Shown piece after piece: positions 1 to 5,731 of a DNA stretch of 9,041 nt. Made by a program: the position numbers and the translations under genes. The first letter of the stretch is position 1; each line of letters starts with the position of its first letter. Source of the stretch: Sulfuricurvum sp. (GTDB taxonomy: Bacteria > Campylobacterota > Campylobacteria > Campylobacterales > Sulfurimonadaceae); contig JAGXHZ010000150.1 in the NCBI GenBank assembly GCA_024635855.1, positions 1-9,041 on the forward strand. Reading direction: 5' to 3'. Below the pieces are notes generated by a model that had not been told where the DNA came from, made no database searches, and was given only the letters and a program-made list of their open reading frames with translations.

Positions 1-632
1 AGAGGATGCAGTCCCAACCAGTAATACTCAAGACCTCTTGGGTTACGGTGCAAATGGGCATCATTTGCATAAAATCTATATCCCGCATAGGTTGGACAAA
101 ATTTCAATTCTTTCACATCCCATGGGATATTAACGTTTAAAAACTCCCGCTCTTTGAGAGGAAATTCGCCTGCAAAAATCTTTTCAACCAACGTTCGAAT
201 TGCTATTTTAGCCAACTCAAAATCTCCCACAGGTTGGGTAAAATCCATGACTTGGGAAATCGCGATGGAGGGAATACCTTGCAATACCCCTTCCATCGCT
301 GCCGCTGCTGTCCCTGAATAGGTAATGTCTTCCCCCATGTTTGACCCCTTGTTGATTCCGCTAATCACGAGATCAGGCTTTTTGACCTCAAATAGTGAAT
401 TCAATGCCAAATAAACACAATCGCTAGGCGTTCCGTCATCAAGTTTGTAAAAATCATCGCCGACGCTGATAAAAGAGAGAGGTCGCGTAAGAGTAAGAGA
501 GTGCCCGCACGCAGATTTTTCTGTTGAAGGAGCAACAACCGTAATATGCCCAAAATCTTTTAATGCATCGATAAGTGCCAATAGCCCCTCAGACTCGTAT
601 CCGTCGTCATTTGTTATTAATATTTCTTTCAT
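1..632 (-). CDS. surE: 5'/3'-nucleotidase SurE (partial, C-terminus beyond the window)
   Basis: SurE is a cytoplasmic metal-dependent nucleoside 5'/3'-monophosphatase. About 210 residues are visible of a family normally near 250-260, so only the C-terminal tail is missing at the left edge. The start reads MKEILITNDDG, with the metal-binding Asp pair at residues 9-10. Ser40 lies in the segment S-A-C-G-H-S. The signature S-G-I-N-K-G-S-N-M-G at 91-100 supplies metal ligand Asn94, followed by the conserved Y-S-G-T-A-A-A-A-M-E-G stretch at 105-115. The ATG at 632-630 is preceded by an AAGGA ribosome site about 6 bases upstream. That ribosome site lies inside a 40-base sequence that also forms the 3' end of the histidine kinase gene at 2666, which suggests surE was once directly downstream of that kinase. 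It lies on the same strand as all upstream genes to 4614. Identification is firm. Confidence 0.97.
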   Translation of the reverse strand, partial: MKEILITNDDGYESEGLLALIDALKDFGHITVVAPSTEKSACGHSLTLTRPLSFISVGDDFYKLDDGTPSDCVYLALNSLFEVKKPDLVISGINKGSNMGEDITYSGTAAAAMEGVLQGIPSIAISQVMDFTQPVGDFELAKIAIRTLVEKIFAGEFPLKEREFLNVNIPWDVKELKFCPTYAGYRFYANDAHLHRNPRGLEYYWLGLHP

Positions 633-660
633 TTTTTATTTCCTTTTTGGTTTTATGGGG
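621..660. repeat. Left copy of 40-bp direct repeat (kinase 3' end / surE 5' end junction)
   Basis: This matches 2651-2690 at 38 of 40 positions, in the same orientation, with differences only at the 2nd and 4th bases of the block starting at 631. On the minus strand it encodes PIKPKRK-stop, then three bases, then the first four codons of surE. Homology ends abruptly at 661/2691. On the other side similarity fades beyond 621/2651. It marks one boundary of the accessory island. Confidence 0.9.
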
Positions 661-695
661 AGTATTGCTATGCGTTCATTATGTTGATTATTCAT
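636..695 (-). CDS. Tiny ORF (19 aa) ending in the duplicated PIKPKRK tail
   Basis: This is a 19-codon reading frame (M-N-N-Q-H-N-E-R-I-A-I-L followed by PIKPKRK) whose last seven codons lie in the 40-base repeat and are in frame with the authentic C-terminus of the histidine kinase at 2666. Its ATG overlaps the stop of the preceding small ORF as ATGA, and its stop is three bases before the surE start. It may be only a junction artefact, with foreign sequence fused to the duplicated kinase tail, though it could serve translational coupling into surE. No homology is recognised. Confidence 0.25.
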   Translation of the reverse strand: MNNQHNERIAILPIKPKRK

Positions 696-805
696 TTTAA
701 TTTAGCCTCATTTATTAAAAATTCCAAAATATTCGATATAATATCGTTTAAAGGTTCCCAGCTATTGACAAGACTCCAAGGGAGGCTTCTTCGGATAGGT
801 AGCAT
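692..805 (-). CDS. Small ORF (37 aa), unknown, possibly a gene remnant
   Basis: This frame starts with ATG 7 bases after the stop of the DUF3800-like gene and ends in a TGA overlapping the next ATG (ATGA at 695-692). The peptide begins MLPIRRSLPW. Its C-terminal half, P-L-N-D-I-I-S-N-I-L-E-F-L-I, has an amphipathic, helix-like composition that looks more coding-like than random sequence. There is no clear ribosome site. It could be a small third member of the accessory operon or the decayed end of a longer gene. No family is recognised. Confidence 0.3.
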   Translation of the reverse strand: MLPIRRSLPWSLVNSWEPLNDIISNILEFLINEAKLK

Positions 806-812
806 GGGTCAT

Positions 813-1535
813 TTAATAATGAACTTCAACTCTGTCTTTTGTCATAACCTCTTCTTCCAGCAAATACTGTTTAATCATTTCAAAATAGCTTGAATCGCCT
901 TGCTCATATTTTCGATTGATCGCCCATCCTATATAGTCGATAATTTGTAAATTTGAACTCGACGCACTGCAATGGTGATGGATCGTATATCGTAGCATCT
1001 TACCGTTCATTTTCAAATACTGCTTGATCCCTTTTTTAAGAGCTTTAAGCAAAGCATTTTTATTCGCTTGAAGTGGCAATCTGTCTGTGATAATAACAAA
1101 ATTTCTATCGATTTTAATTTTATCCAGTAGCTGTGTCGTTGCTAGTGTAAGATTATCGACATAAAAAACAGAGTTCTCTTTTCGTTTATCGGGATTAACT
1201 TTTGGTTTTTCGAGAATATAGGAATATACTTGAACCGCTTCTTTGGTAAACGTGCTGATAGTTTCGAACATTCTTTGACGAATATATTTATTGTCTTCAC
1301 ACGCATGAAATGCTTCTATGTTCAAAACTTTATCCAGTGTCGGATCAAGATTTCGTTCCAGTAATTCATAACGATAATTGGCAATATACTCATGCAGTTG
1401 AAACGGACGTGTTTTGACCAAAAAGTTAAACATATAATGTTTGCTACCCTTGGGCGAAAAATCCATATCACCTGCTTCATCGACGAAAATATAAACGGTG
1501 TCGCTGATTACTGTAGGCAAAAATTTGGTTATCAT
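813..1535 (-). CDS. DUF3800-like putative RNase-H-fold protein
   Basis: The protein has 240 aa, in the usual DUF3800 size range. Family features visible in order: the N-terminal strand YIFVDEAGD at 15-23 (the common form is F-I-D-E-S-G-D), with the first acidic residue at Asp19; a conserved-looking N-I-E-A-F-H-A around 72-78; the strand FVIITDR at 146-152 giving Asp151; and the C-terminal H-C-S-A-S-S-S-N-L-Q-I-I-D-Y-I at 188-202 with Asp200, matching the family's S..s..iQ.aDyi signature. DUF3800 proteins are predicted to have an RNase H-like fold, and these acidic residues would be the metal site, but the biochemical role is generally unknown. No signal peptide or membrane segment is seen, so it is probably cytoplasmic. 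The ATG overlaps the stop of the upstream DUF4349-like gene as ATGA, so the two are very likely translated as a coupled pair. The gene sits in the AT-rich island between the kinase and surE. Confidence 0.8.
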   Translation of the reverse strand: MITKFLPTVISDTVYIFVDEAGDMDFSPKGSKHYMFNFLVKTRPFQLHEYIANYRYELLERNLDPTLDKVLNIEAFHACEDNKYIRQRMFETISTFTKEAVQVYSYILEKPKVNPDKRKENSVFYVDNLTLATTQLLDKIKIDRNFVIITDRLPLQANKNALLKALKKGIKQYLKMNGKMLRYTIHHHCSASSSNLQIIDYIGWAINRKYEQGDSSYFEMIKQYLLEEEVMTKDRVEVHY

Positions 1536-2296
1536 TTATTCATTATCTTTAATTTTCTCCATCCAATACGGATAAACCACAAGAAAACTGCAAATGGGAG
1601 TAAAAATGCGATTATGCTAATTAGTACAGAAATTCCCGTTGAAAAAGTGGATTTAAATTCTGTAATAGTGTGTTTGATAGGAGCCAAAAAAGAGCGGTTG
1701 TTTTCTGAAATTATGTAAACATTGAGAACTTCTGTTTTAACGCGCAATTCTAAATGAGCTTTTTCCCCAGAGAGAGTCTCTATTTCGCTTTGAACTTGTG
1801 CAAGTTGTTGGTTTATTTTTATAATCGAATCAATATTAATATTTTGACGTTTTTGTAATGCTTCTAAACTACTGCGATACTCTTTAAGCATGGAAAGCTT
1901 TTTTTCCGAATCGCTGATGGGAACGGCTAAATCTTCTCCCTTTACTGTATGATTAACAACCTCCCCTTTGCTACCTAGAATTTTAATGATATTTTGTATT
2001 TTTTCAGGTTTTGCACGAATTTTTAAAGTACCTCTAAACTTTTCTCCTCTATCCAAATTTGATTCTAAAATCACACAATCATTAGAATTACAAAGTGATT
2101 GAGTCATATTGTATAAAACAGATACCTGTGCTTCAGGAACATCCATAGAGAGAGTGTGTTCATATGCTAGCATCTGAGAGGGTTTAGAATTTTTAGAGAT
2201 AGTTTTTTCACTAGGTGCTTTCGTAGGATTTTCTGCTGATTCAGAACATCCAAAAAGAAAAAAAACGACAAAAATAACCCCAATTAAGTTAAACAT
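1532..2296 (-). CDS. DUF4349-like coiled-coil lipoprotein with C-terminal membrane segment
   Basis: The protein has 254 aa. Residues 1-17 form a lipoprotein signal with lipobox L-F-G-C, so Cys17 is the predicted lipidated residue. A low-complexity linker at 18-42 follows. A globular alpha/beta part spans 43-125 with two cysteines at 69 and 74 that could pair in the periplasm. A heptad-like coiled coil runs about 129-182 (K-L-S-M-L-K-E-Y..., Q-Q-L-A-Q-V-Q-S-E-I-E-T-L), then a strand-rich stretch, a hydrophobic transmembrane segment at about 221-243 and a basic cytoplasmic tail (R-I-G-W-R-K-L-K). This architecture is the one I associate with DUF4349; the family has no assigned function. A weak AAGG lies 8-11 bases before the ATG. 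It is the first gene of the accessory pair and overlaps the DUF3800-like gene by four bases. Tethering at both ends suggests a periplasm-spanning or envelope-sensing role, which is inference. Confidence 0.75.
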   Translation of the reverse strand: MFNLIGVIFVVFFLFGCSESAENPTKAPSEKTISKNSKPSQMLAYEHTLSMDVPEAQVSVLYNMTQSLCNSNDCVILESNLDRGEKFRGTLKIRAKPEKIQNIIKILGSKGEVVNHTVKGEDLAVPISDSEKKLSMLKEYRSSLEALQKRQNINIDSIIKINQQLAQVQSEIETLSGEKAHLELRVKTEVLNVYIISENNRSFLAPIKHTITEFKSTFSTGISVLISIIAFLLPFAVFLWFIRIGWRKLKIMNK

Positions 2297-2341
2297 AATT
2301 CACACCTTATTCACAATTTTTTGTATTTTCACACAAAGAGA

Positions 2342-2347
2342 CTTATA
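2342..2347 (-). promoter_or_regulatory. Candidate -10 element for the DUF4349-DUF3800 pair
   Basis: On the minus strand this reads TATAAG, about 46 bases upstream of the DUF4349-like ATG. No convincing -35 is present, which is common for Campylobacterota sigma-70 promoters. Three TGTGAA motifs lie between it and the start codon. Confidence 0.3.
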
Positions 2348-2367
2348 GGCAACTGATTGTCGATCTA

Positions 2368-2437
2368 ATAAAAAATAAAGTTTTTTTATCCCTATTTATA
2401 TCTACACATCACTATTATCAAAAACTTTATTTTTTAT
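2368..2437. repeat. 18-bp perfect inverted repeat with 34-base spacer
   Basis: The left arm 2368-2385 (ATAAAAAATAAAGTTTTT) is the exact reverse complement of the right arm 2420-2437. Pairing fails immediately inside and outside the arms. It lies just upstream of the candidate promoter of the DUF4349-like gene. It could be an operator, a small mobile-element remnant or an RNA hairpin. The arms contain almost no G or C, so it is not a typical Rho-independent terminator. Confidence 0.7.
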
Positions 2438-2486
2438 ATTTCCCCAAAAGACCCATAAAGGTCGAAATTTCCAAAGCTTATCTAAA

Positions 2487-2606
2487 TTATTTTATTCGAT
2501 TTTTAATATCACTCTTCAAGGGTAGTAACTTATTGTTTATAATATTCCAAATCTCATCTGCGTCAATACCAAAATAATCATGCGCGATAATATTTCTATC
2601 TTCTCC
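2487..2606 (-). pseudogene. C-terminal remnant of a HepT-like (DUF86/HEPN) toxin
   Basis: An open stretch of 39 codons before a TAA, preceded in frame by a stop at 2607-2609, contains D-R-N-I-I-A-H-D-Y-F-G-I-D, then D-E-I-W-N-I-I-N-N-K-L-L-P-L-K. This carries the HEPN RNase motif R-x4-H-x-Y and the downstream F-G-I-D...I-W-x-I-I...L-P-x-L-K pattern typical of HepT C-termini. HepT is the toxin of the MntA-HepT toxin-antitoxin system. The N-terminal two-thirds of the toxin and the nucleotidyltransferase antitoxin are absent, and the fragment has no start codon of its own, so it is a relic. It lies within the island, close to the kinase-side repeat. Confidence 0.7.
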
Positions 2607-2650
2607 TTAACTTAATGGCAGTGACTTGGAAAGTGGGAACAAGAAATAAG

Positions 2651-2690
2651 TATTTCTTTCACTATTTATTTCCTTTTTGGTTTTATGGGG
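2651..2690. repeat. Right copy of 40-bp direct repeat, with decayed surE start
   Basis: This copy includes the genuine end of the histidine kinase gene (PIKPKRK-stop). After the stop, the surE start region survives only as TAGTGAAAGAAATA: the ATG has become GTG, and the reading frame of about 16 codons (V-K-E-I-L-I...) soon ends at a stop. It marks the second boundary of the island. Confidence 0.85.
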
Positions 2691-3955
2691 ACAAAAATAA
2701 AACAATTCAAATTTTTACGTCGCTCGTATGCCAGTACATAGCCATGTTCTTTCAAAATCGCATCAACGATATAAAGTCCTAAGCCAAAACTGTCTTTGGT
2801 TGGTTGCTCTTTGGTAAAGGGTTCTATGTAATGGGCAAGCGGTTTTTTAAGCGGCTCACCGAGATTGGCAAAAATTATTTCATCATTTTCCATAAAAATC
2901 GACATTTTTTTCTCAGGAGAATATTTAATGGCATTATCAATAAGATTTTTCACAGCCGTCACAAATAACCGATAATCAACCACCATTTTTACTGAAGCAT
3001 CGATATTGGAATCTACCCAATCGTATTCTACCATTGCACTGTCAATCGCACCATCGATAATATCGATCAGGCGGTACTCTTTTTTCTCTAAATGCTGAGA
3101 GCCGGAGCTGATCTCTTCGATAAGAGCAAACTCCCCGATCAGCCCCTCAAGTCTCTCAAAAATACTGACAAATCGTCCCCGTTGTTTTTCATCCTCGATC
3201 ATCGTGGTAACAATTCGTCCCTTGGCAATCGGTGTTTTGAGCGCGTGCATAATATTACGCAAAAAGAGAGTACGTGATTCGATAAGGGAGCGGATTTTAC
3301 TTTGTGCAGTTTCGAGTTCATTAGCAATCAATGCAATTTCATCTTCACCGTTTGCATGAAATCGTACCCCCATATCTCCCTCTCCAAAACGGGCAATTTG
3401 ACGACGCAAACGTCGAAGCGGTGCAATACGAATAATAATCAATCCAAAAGAAAAAAGTAAAATAACTAAAATGATTCCATACGCATACAATAAATTCGAC
3501 GGACTATACCCCTGCACTTTGCTGTCTTCCAAAAGAATCGAATAGTGATCGGATTGAATCCAAAAATATATTTTTCCTTCGTATTCAAGCATTTTGGCAT
3601 GCATCTGCGTTATGATCAAATCATTATACGGAGCATCAAAAGAGATGGATTGCGATATCTCATTCCCTTCTGTTTTCAGTACCGTTGAGTTTTGCGTAAT
3701 TTTTTCATACTCACTATCATAAACAACATACAAATTATAGACTGCAAGATTGGCTTCTAAAATAGGTACTGAAATCTGTTTGAGTAAATAACTGCTGTAA
3801 ATTTGAGAGATAAGTGAATATTTGTTAAAAAGATTATCAATATGCTTAGCTCGGTTGGTTTTGTAAAGCTGATAGAAAGTGGTACTAACACTCCCTACTG
3901 TAACGGCAAAAGCAAACAAAACCGTTAGTAAGACGGCATTACGTCTAATAATCAT
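2666..3955 (-). CDS. Sensor histidine kinase, ArsS-like
   Basis: This is an inner-membrane sensor kinase of 429 aa. TM1 is at about 7-28, followed by a periplasmic sensor region at about 30-150, TM2 at about 153-175, HAMP at about 176-228 and a HisKA dimerisation helix with F-L-R-N-I-M-H-A-L-K-T-P-I (phospho-acceptor His237). An ATPase domain follows with N-box N-L-I-D-N-A-I-K-Y-S at 337-346 and the G-rich lid S-F-G-L-G-L-Y-I-V at 389-397. The lid and H-box style match ArsS-type kinases of Campylobacterota, some of which sense acid; the signal here is unknown. One oddity: the residue after the catalytic His is Ala238, where most HisKA kinases have Glu or Asp. The DxGxG box is replaced by N-L-G-E-P-L. 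The ATG overlaps the stop of the response regulator gene (ATGA), indicating coupled translation. The 3' end forms part of the 40-base repeat shared with the surE start. Confidence 0.93.
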   Translation of the reverse strand: MIIRRNAVLLTVLFAFAVTVGSVSTTFYQLYKTNRAKHIDNLFNKYSLISQIYSSYLLKQISVPILEANLAVYNLYVVYDSEYEKITQNSTVLKTEGNEISQSISFDAPYNDLIITQMHAKMLEYEGKIYFWIQSDHYSILLEDSKVQGYSPSNLLYAYGIILVILLFSFGLIIIRIAPLRRLRRQIARFGEGDMGVRFHANGEDEIALIANELETAQSKIRSLIESRTLFLRNIMHALKTPIAKGRIVTTMIEDEKQRGRFVSIFERLEGLIGEFALIEEISSGSQHLEKKEYRLIDIIDGAIDSAMVEYDWVDSNIDASVKMVVDYRLFVTAVKNLIDNAIKYSPEKKMSIFMENDEIIFANLGEPLKKPLAHYIEPFTKEQPTKDSFGLGLYIVDAILKEHGYVLAYERRKNLNCFIFVPIKPKRK

Positions 3956-4614
3956 TTTAGAAGTTTATACCCGATACCGCGAATCGATTCGATCAGAGCT
4001 TTATCTCCAAGCTTGTTGCGGATACGTCCCATCATGACATCAATGCTTTTGTTCGAAGAGTCTTCATTGATGGCGCTTACATTGTGAATCAAATCTTCTC
4101 GCGACACCACCATTCCCTGTTTTTTAATCATGTGAGCGAGAATGCCGTATTCTGCATTCGTAAAGTCCAAGGTTCTCCCCTTGTAACTGATTTGCATAGC
4201 GGATTCGTTGAGGTTAAAATCACTCTCATTCTCTGCTGCTGCTTGAGATGCCGCATCGTAACGGCGCAACACCGAATGGATACGCGCTTCGAGCTCGCGC
4301 GGGTCGTAGGGCTTGGGAAGATAATCATCCGCACCCAACTCCAACGCATTAATCTTATCCGTCACATCTGAACGTGCGGAAGAGATAATAATAGGAATAT
4401 TTTGGCGTGCGCGAATCGCTTCACAGACCTCTAAACCATCCATACCCGGCAGCGTCAAATCCAAAATTACCACATCAAACTTTTCAAGCTTGAGGATACT
4501 AAGTGCCTTAAACGGATCATCTTCCGTCGTTACATTGAAGTCAAATTGCTCTAAAAATTCGGTTAAAATCTCGGCGAGCTCGAGATCATCCTCTATCATC
4601 AATATTTTATTCAT
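3952..4614 (-). CDS. OmpR-family response regulator, ArsR-like
   Basis: The protein has 220 aa. The receiver domain at 1-118 carries the acidic pocket E8-D9-D10, phospho-acceptor Asp52 (V-V-I-L-D-L-T-L-P-G-M-D-G), Ser79 and Lys101 in L-P-K-P-Y-D-P. A linker of Ala/Glu follows at 120-132, then a winged-helix DNA-binding domain at about 133-219 ending R-G-I-G-Y-K-L-L-K. I chose the ATG at 4614-4612 because the protein then begins MNKILMIEDD, as receivers do. An upstream in-frame ATG would add 66 residues without homology and run into the divergent FecR-domain gene. The ribosome site is weak. This is the cognate regulator of the kinase that follows it with an ATGA overlap. The divergent intergenic region is a natural place for autoregulation and for control of the FecR-OmpA-CHASE2 operon. 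Confidence 0.95.
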   Translation of the reverse strand: MNKILMIEDDLELAEILTEFLEQFDFNVTTEDDPFKALSILKLEKFDVVILDLTLPGMDGLEVCEAIRARQNIPIIISSARSDVTDKINALELGADDYLPKPYDPRELEARIHSVLRRYDAASQAAAENESDFNLNESAMQISYKGRTLDFTNAEYGILAHMIKKQGMVVSREDLIHNVSAINEDSSNKSIDVMMGRIRNKLGDKALIESIRGIGYKLLK

Positions 4615-4705
4615 ACCGTTATTGTAACCCACGAACAGTAAATAGTTTCCTGAGATAAGCGAAAATACGCTAGAATTTGTTTTATTACACGGAAAAAGGA
4701 TGCTA
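4615..4705. promoter_or_regulatory. Divergent intergenic region between the response regulator and the FecR operon
   Basis: Ninety-one bases hold the 5' regions of both transcription units. A plausible plus-strand -10 is TAGAAT at 4671-4676 and a plausible minus-strand -10 is TACAAT (ATTGTA at 4621-4626), very close to the regulator's ATG. The sequence AAAGGA at 4695-4700 is the likely ribosome site for the FecR gene. No clear direct repeat for OmpR-type binding was found by eye. Confidence 0.4.
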
Positions 4706-5128
4706 ATGAAATTACTTATTATAATCATGGGATTTGTACTTTTTGCATGGGGTGGCGATCCTATAGCTTTTATCAAAAGTGTACAAGGCAATGCGATTGT
4801 AAAACATGACAATATTCCTCATGCCATTCAAAAAGGGGAGTATCTTTTTAGCGGGGACAGCATACAAACGGCTAAAAATACGACCTTAGGTATCTCATTT
4901 AACGACGGAACCCGTATTGCCGTAGGAGCCCAAACTCTTTTTATTATTGATGATTATCTCTTTGCGCCGTCTCAAAACGATTTCCGTTTTAATGTGACAC
5001 TCCCAAAAGGAAGCATTGTTTTTGAATCCGGAAAAATCGGCAAGCTAGCCCCTGAAAAAGTGACGATTAAAGCACCACAGGGAATTATCGGAATTCGTGG
5101 TACTAAATTTATCGTGGAGGCTGAATAA
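4706..5128 (+). CDS. FecR-domain secreted protein
   Basis: The protein is 140 aa from the ATG at 4706, preferred because AAAGGA lies five bases upstream; an in-frame ATG at 4700 overlaps that ribosome site. Residues 1-16 form a hydrophobic signal peptide (M-K-L-L-I-I-I-M-G-F...) with probable cleavage near Ala14-Trp-Gly. The rest is a single FecR domain: V-Q-G-N-A-I-V at 26-32, the K-G-E-Y-L-F-S-G-D-S-I-Q-T block at 43-55, F-N-D-G-T-R-I-A-V-G at 65-74 and the terminal G-I-I-G-I-R-G-T-K-F at 126-135. There is no transmembrane anti-sigma region, so it is not a classical FecR signal transducer. It is probably a periplasmic or exported beta-rich module. It is the first gene of a tight operon, two bases from the OmpA-like gene. 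Confidence 0.85.
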   Translation: MKLLIIIMGFVLFAWGGDPIAFIKSVQGNAIVKHDNIPHAIQKGEYLFSGDSIQTAKNTTLGISFNDGTRIAVGAQTLFIIDDYLFAPSQNDFRFNVTLPKGSIVFESGKIGKLAPEKVTIKAPQGIIGIRGTKFIVEAE

Positions 5129-5130
5129 TA

Positions 5131-5727
5131 ATGGAACCGTTACTCATCTGGGCTGGATTTATTTTAGCCCTTCCTCTGCTCACCCACGAACCTAAAACCA
5201 CCGTTATTCTACTGGACAACGAATCTTCCCATAATGCCGTTGTTGTCAAAACCGATGCTGGAAGCGTTGTTGTAGATCAGCCCTATACCTACACAACATT
5301 GGTCGATAAAGACAAAAAACCTTCTCTGGTTGAAAAAGCAGATCCAGCGGCAATACATGAGAAATATGCCCAACAGCTCACGATTCTCCCGACAAAATCG
5401 ATCTCTATGCTCTTTCATTTTGAAGAAGGAACGGCTGATTTGACCGAGTCTTCTAAAAATCAAGTGGATGAATTGATCCGGCTAATTTCGTCACGCGACC
5501 CTGCTGCGATTGATATTATCGGTCATTCTGACCGTGCCGGTGATGCTGATAAAAATTACCAACTTGCCTTGGAGCGCGCCCGGATGGTCGAAAAATATCT
5601 CTTGGAGCGCAATGTGACATTAGAGCGCAGCTCCGTCACCTCGTATGGAGAAAATGATCCTATTATCCCAACAGAAGATGGTGTATCCGAGCCTCAGAAT
5701 CGTCGTGTTGAAGTGATTGTACGCTGA
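5131..5727 (+). CDS. OmpA-family peptidoglycan-binding protein
   Basis: The protein has 198 aa. An N-terminal hydrophobic stretch at 3-18 could be a signal anchor, although the second residue is Glu and there is no basic n-region. A short beta-rich segment covers about 23-60 and a linker about 61-88. The OmpA C-terminal domain spans 92-198: F-H-F-E-E-G-T-A-D-L at 95-104, G-H-S-D-R-A-G-D at 131-138 with Asp134, L-A-L-E-R-A-R-M-V at 145-153, and N-R-R-V-E at 190-194. The Asp and Arg in these positions are the diaminopimelate-binding residues of the family. It likely anchors a sensing complex to the cell wall. GGAGG lies ten bases upstream of the ATG. It is followed after four bases by the CHASE2 kinase, so the two are probably translationally coupled. 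Confidence 0.88.
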   Translation: MEPLLIWAGFILALPLLTHEPKTTVILLDNESSHNAVVVKTDAGSVVVDQPYTYTTLVDKDKKPSLVEKADPAAIHEKYAQQLTILPTKSISMLFHFEEGTADLTESSKNQVDELIRLISSRDPAAIDIIGHSDRAGDADKNYQLALERARMVEKYLLERNVTLERSSVTSYGENDPIIPTEDGVSEPQNRRVEVIVR

Positions 5728-5731
5728 TTTT

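Larger units (their letters stand above)
2297..2486. other. AT-rich non-coding stretch of the island
   Basis: Together with the HepT remnant and the decayed surE start this makes a 369-base gap (2297-2665) without an intact gene. It contains three TTCACA motifs close to the DUF4349-like start, a candidate promoter and an 18-bp inverted repeat, each listed separately. No RNA gene or transposase fragment was recognised in it. Confidence 0.6.

Noticed and set aside
734..746. 13-base palindrome CGATATAATATCG, considered as an operator
   Set aside because: It is short, AT-rich and lies inside a possible small reading frame; no second copy was seen.
771..787. Hairpin AGACTCC/GGAGGCT after the DUF3800-like gene, considered as a terminator
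   Set aside because: It has one mismatch in a seven-base stem and no run of T on the minus-strand side.
1392..1718. Plus-strand 108-aa reading frame
   Set aside because: It is antisense to the overlapping DUF4349/DUF3800-like genes, with no ribosome site or recognisable protein features.
2368..2437. Integron attC site
   Set aside because: The arms lack the conserved attC core and inverse core sequences and no integrase is present.
2641..2658. 8-bp inverted repeat (AAGAAATA/TATTTCTT, 2-base loop) at the island edge, considered as terminator or recombination site
   Set aside because: It is AT-only in the stem apart from one G/C pair, has no T-tract of a terminator, and half of it is simply the repeat's own sequence; probably chance.
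621..2690. Island as a classical IS or transposon
   Set aside because: No transposase, no terminal inverted repeats at the island ends, and a 40-bp duplication is unlike the short target duplications of common IS families.
4615..4812. N-terminal extension of 66 residues on the ArsR-like response regulator
   Set aside because: The extension has no receiver homology and overlaps the divergent FecR gene; MNKILMIEDD at 4614 is a standard receiver start.
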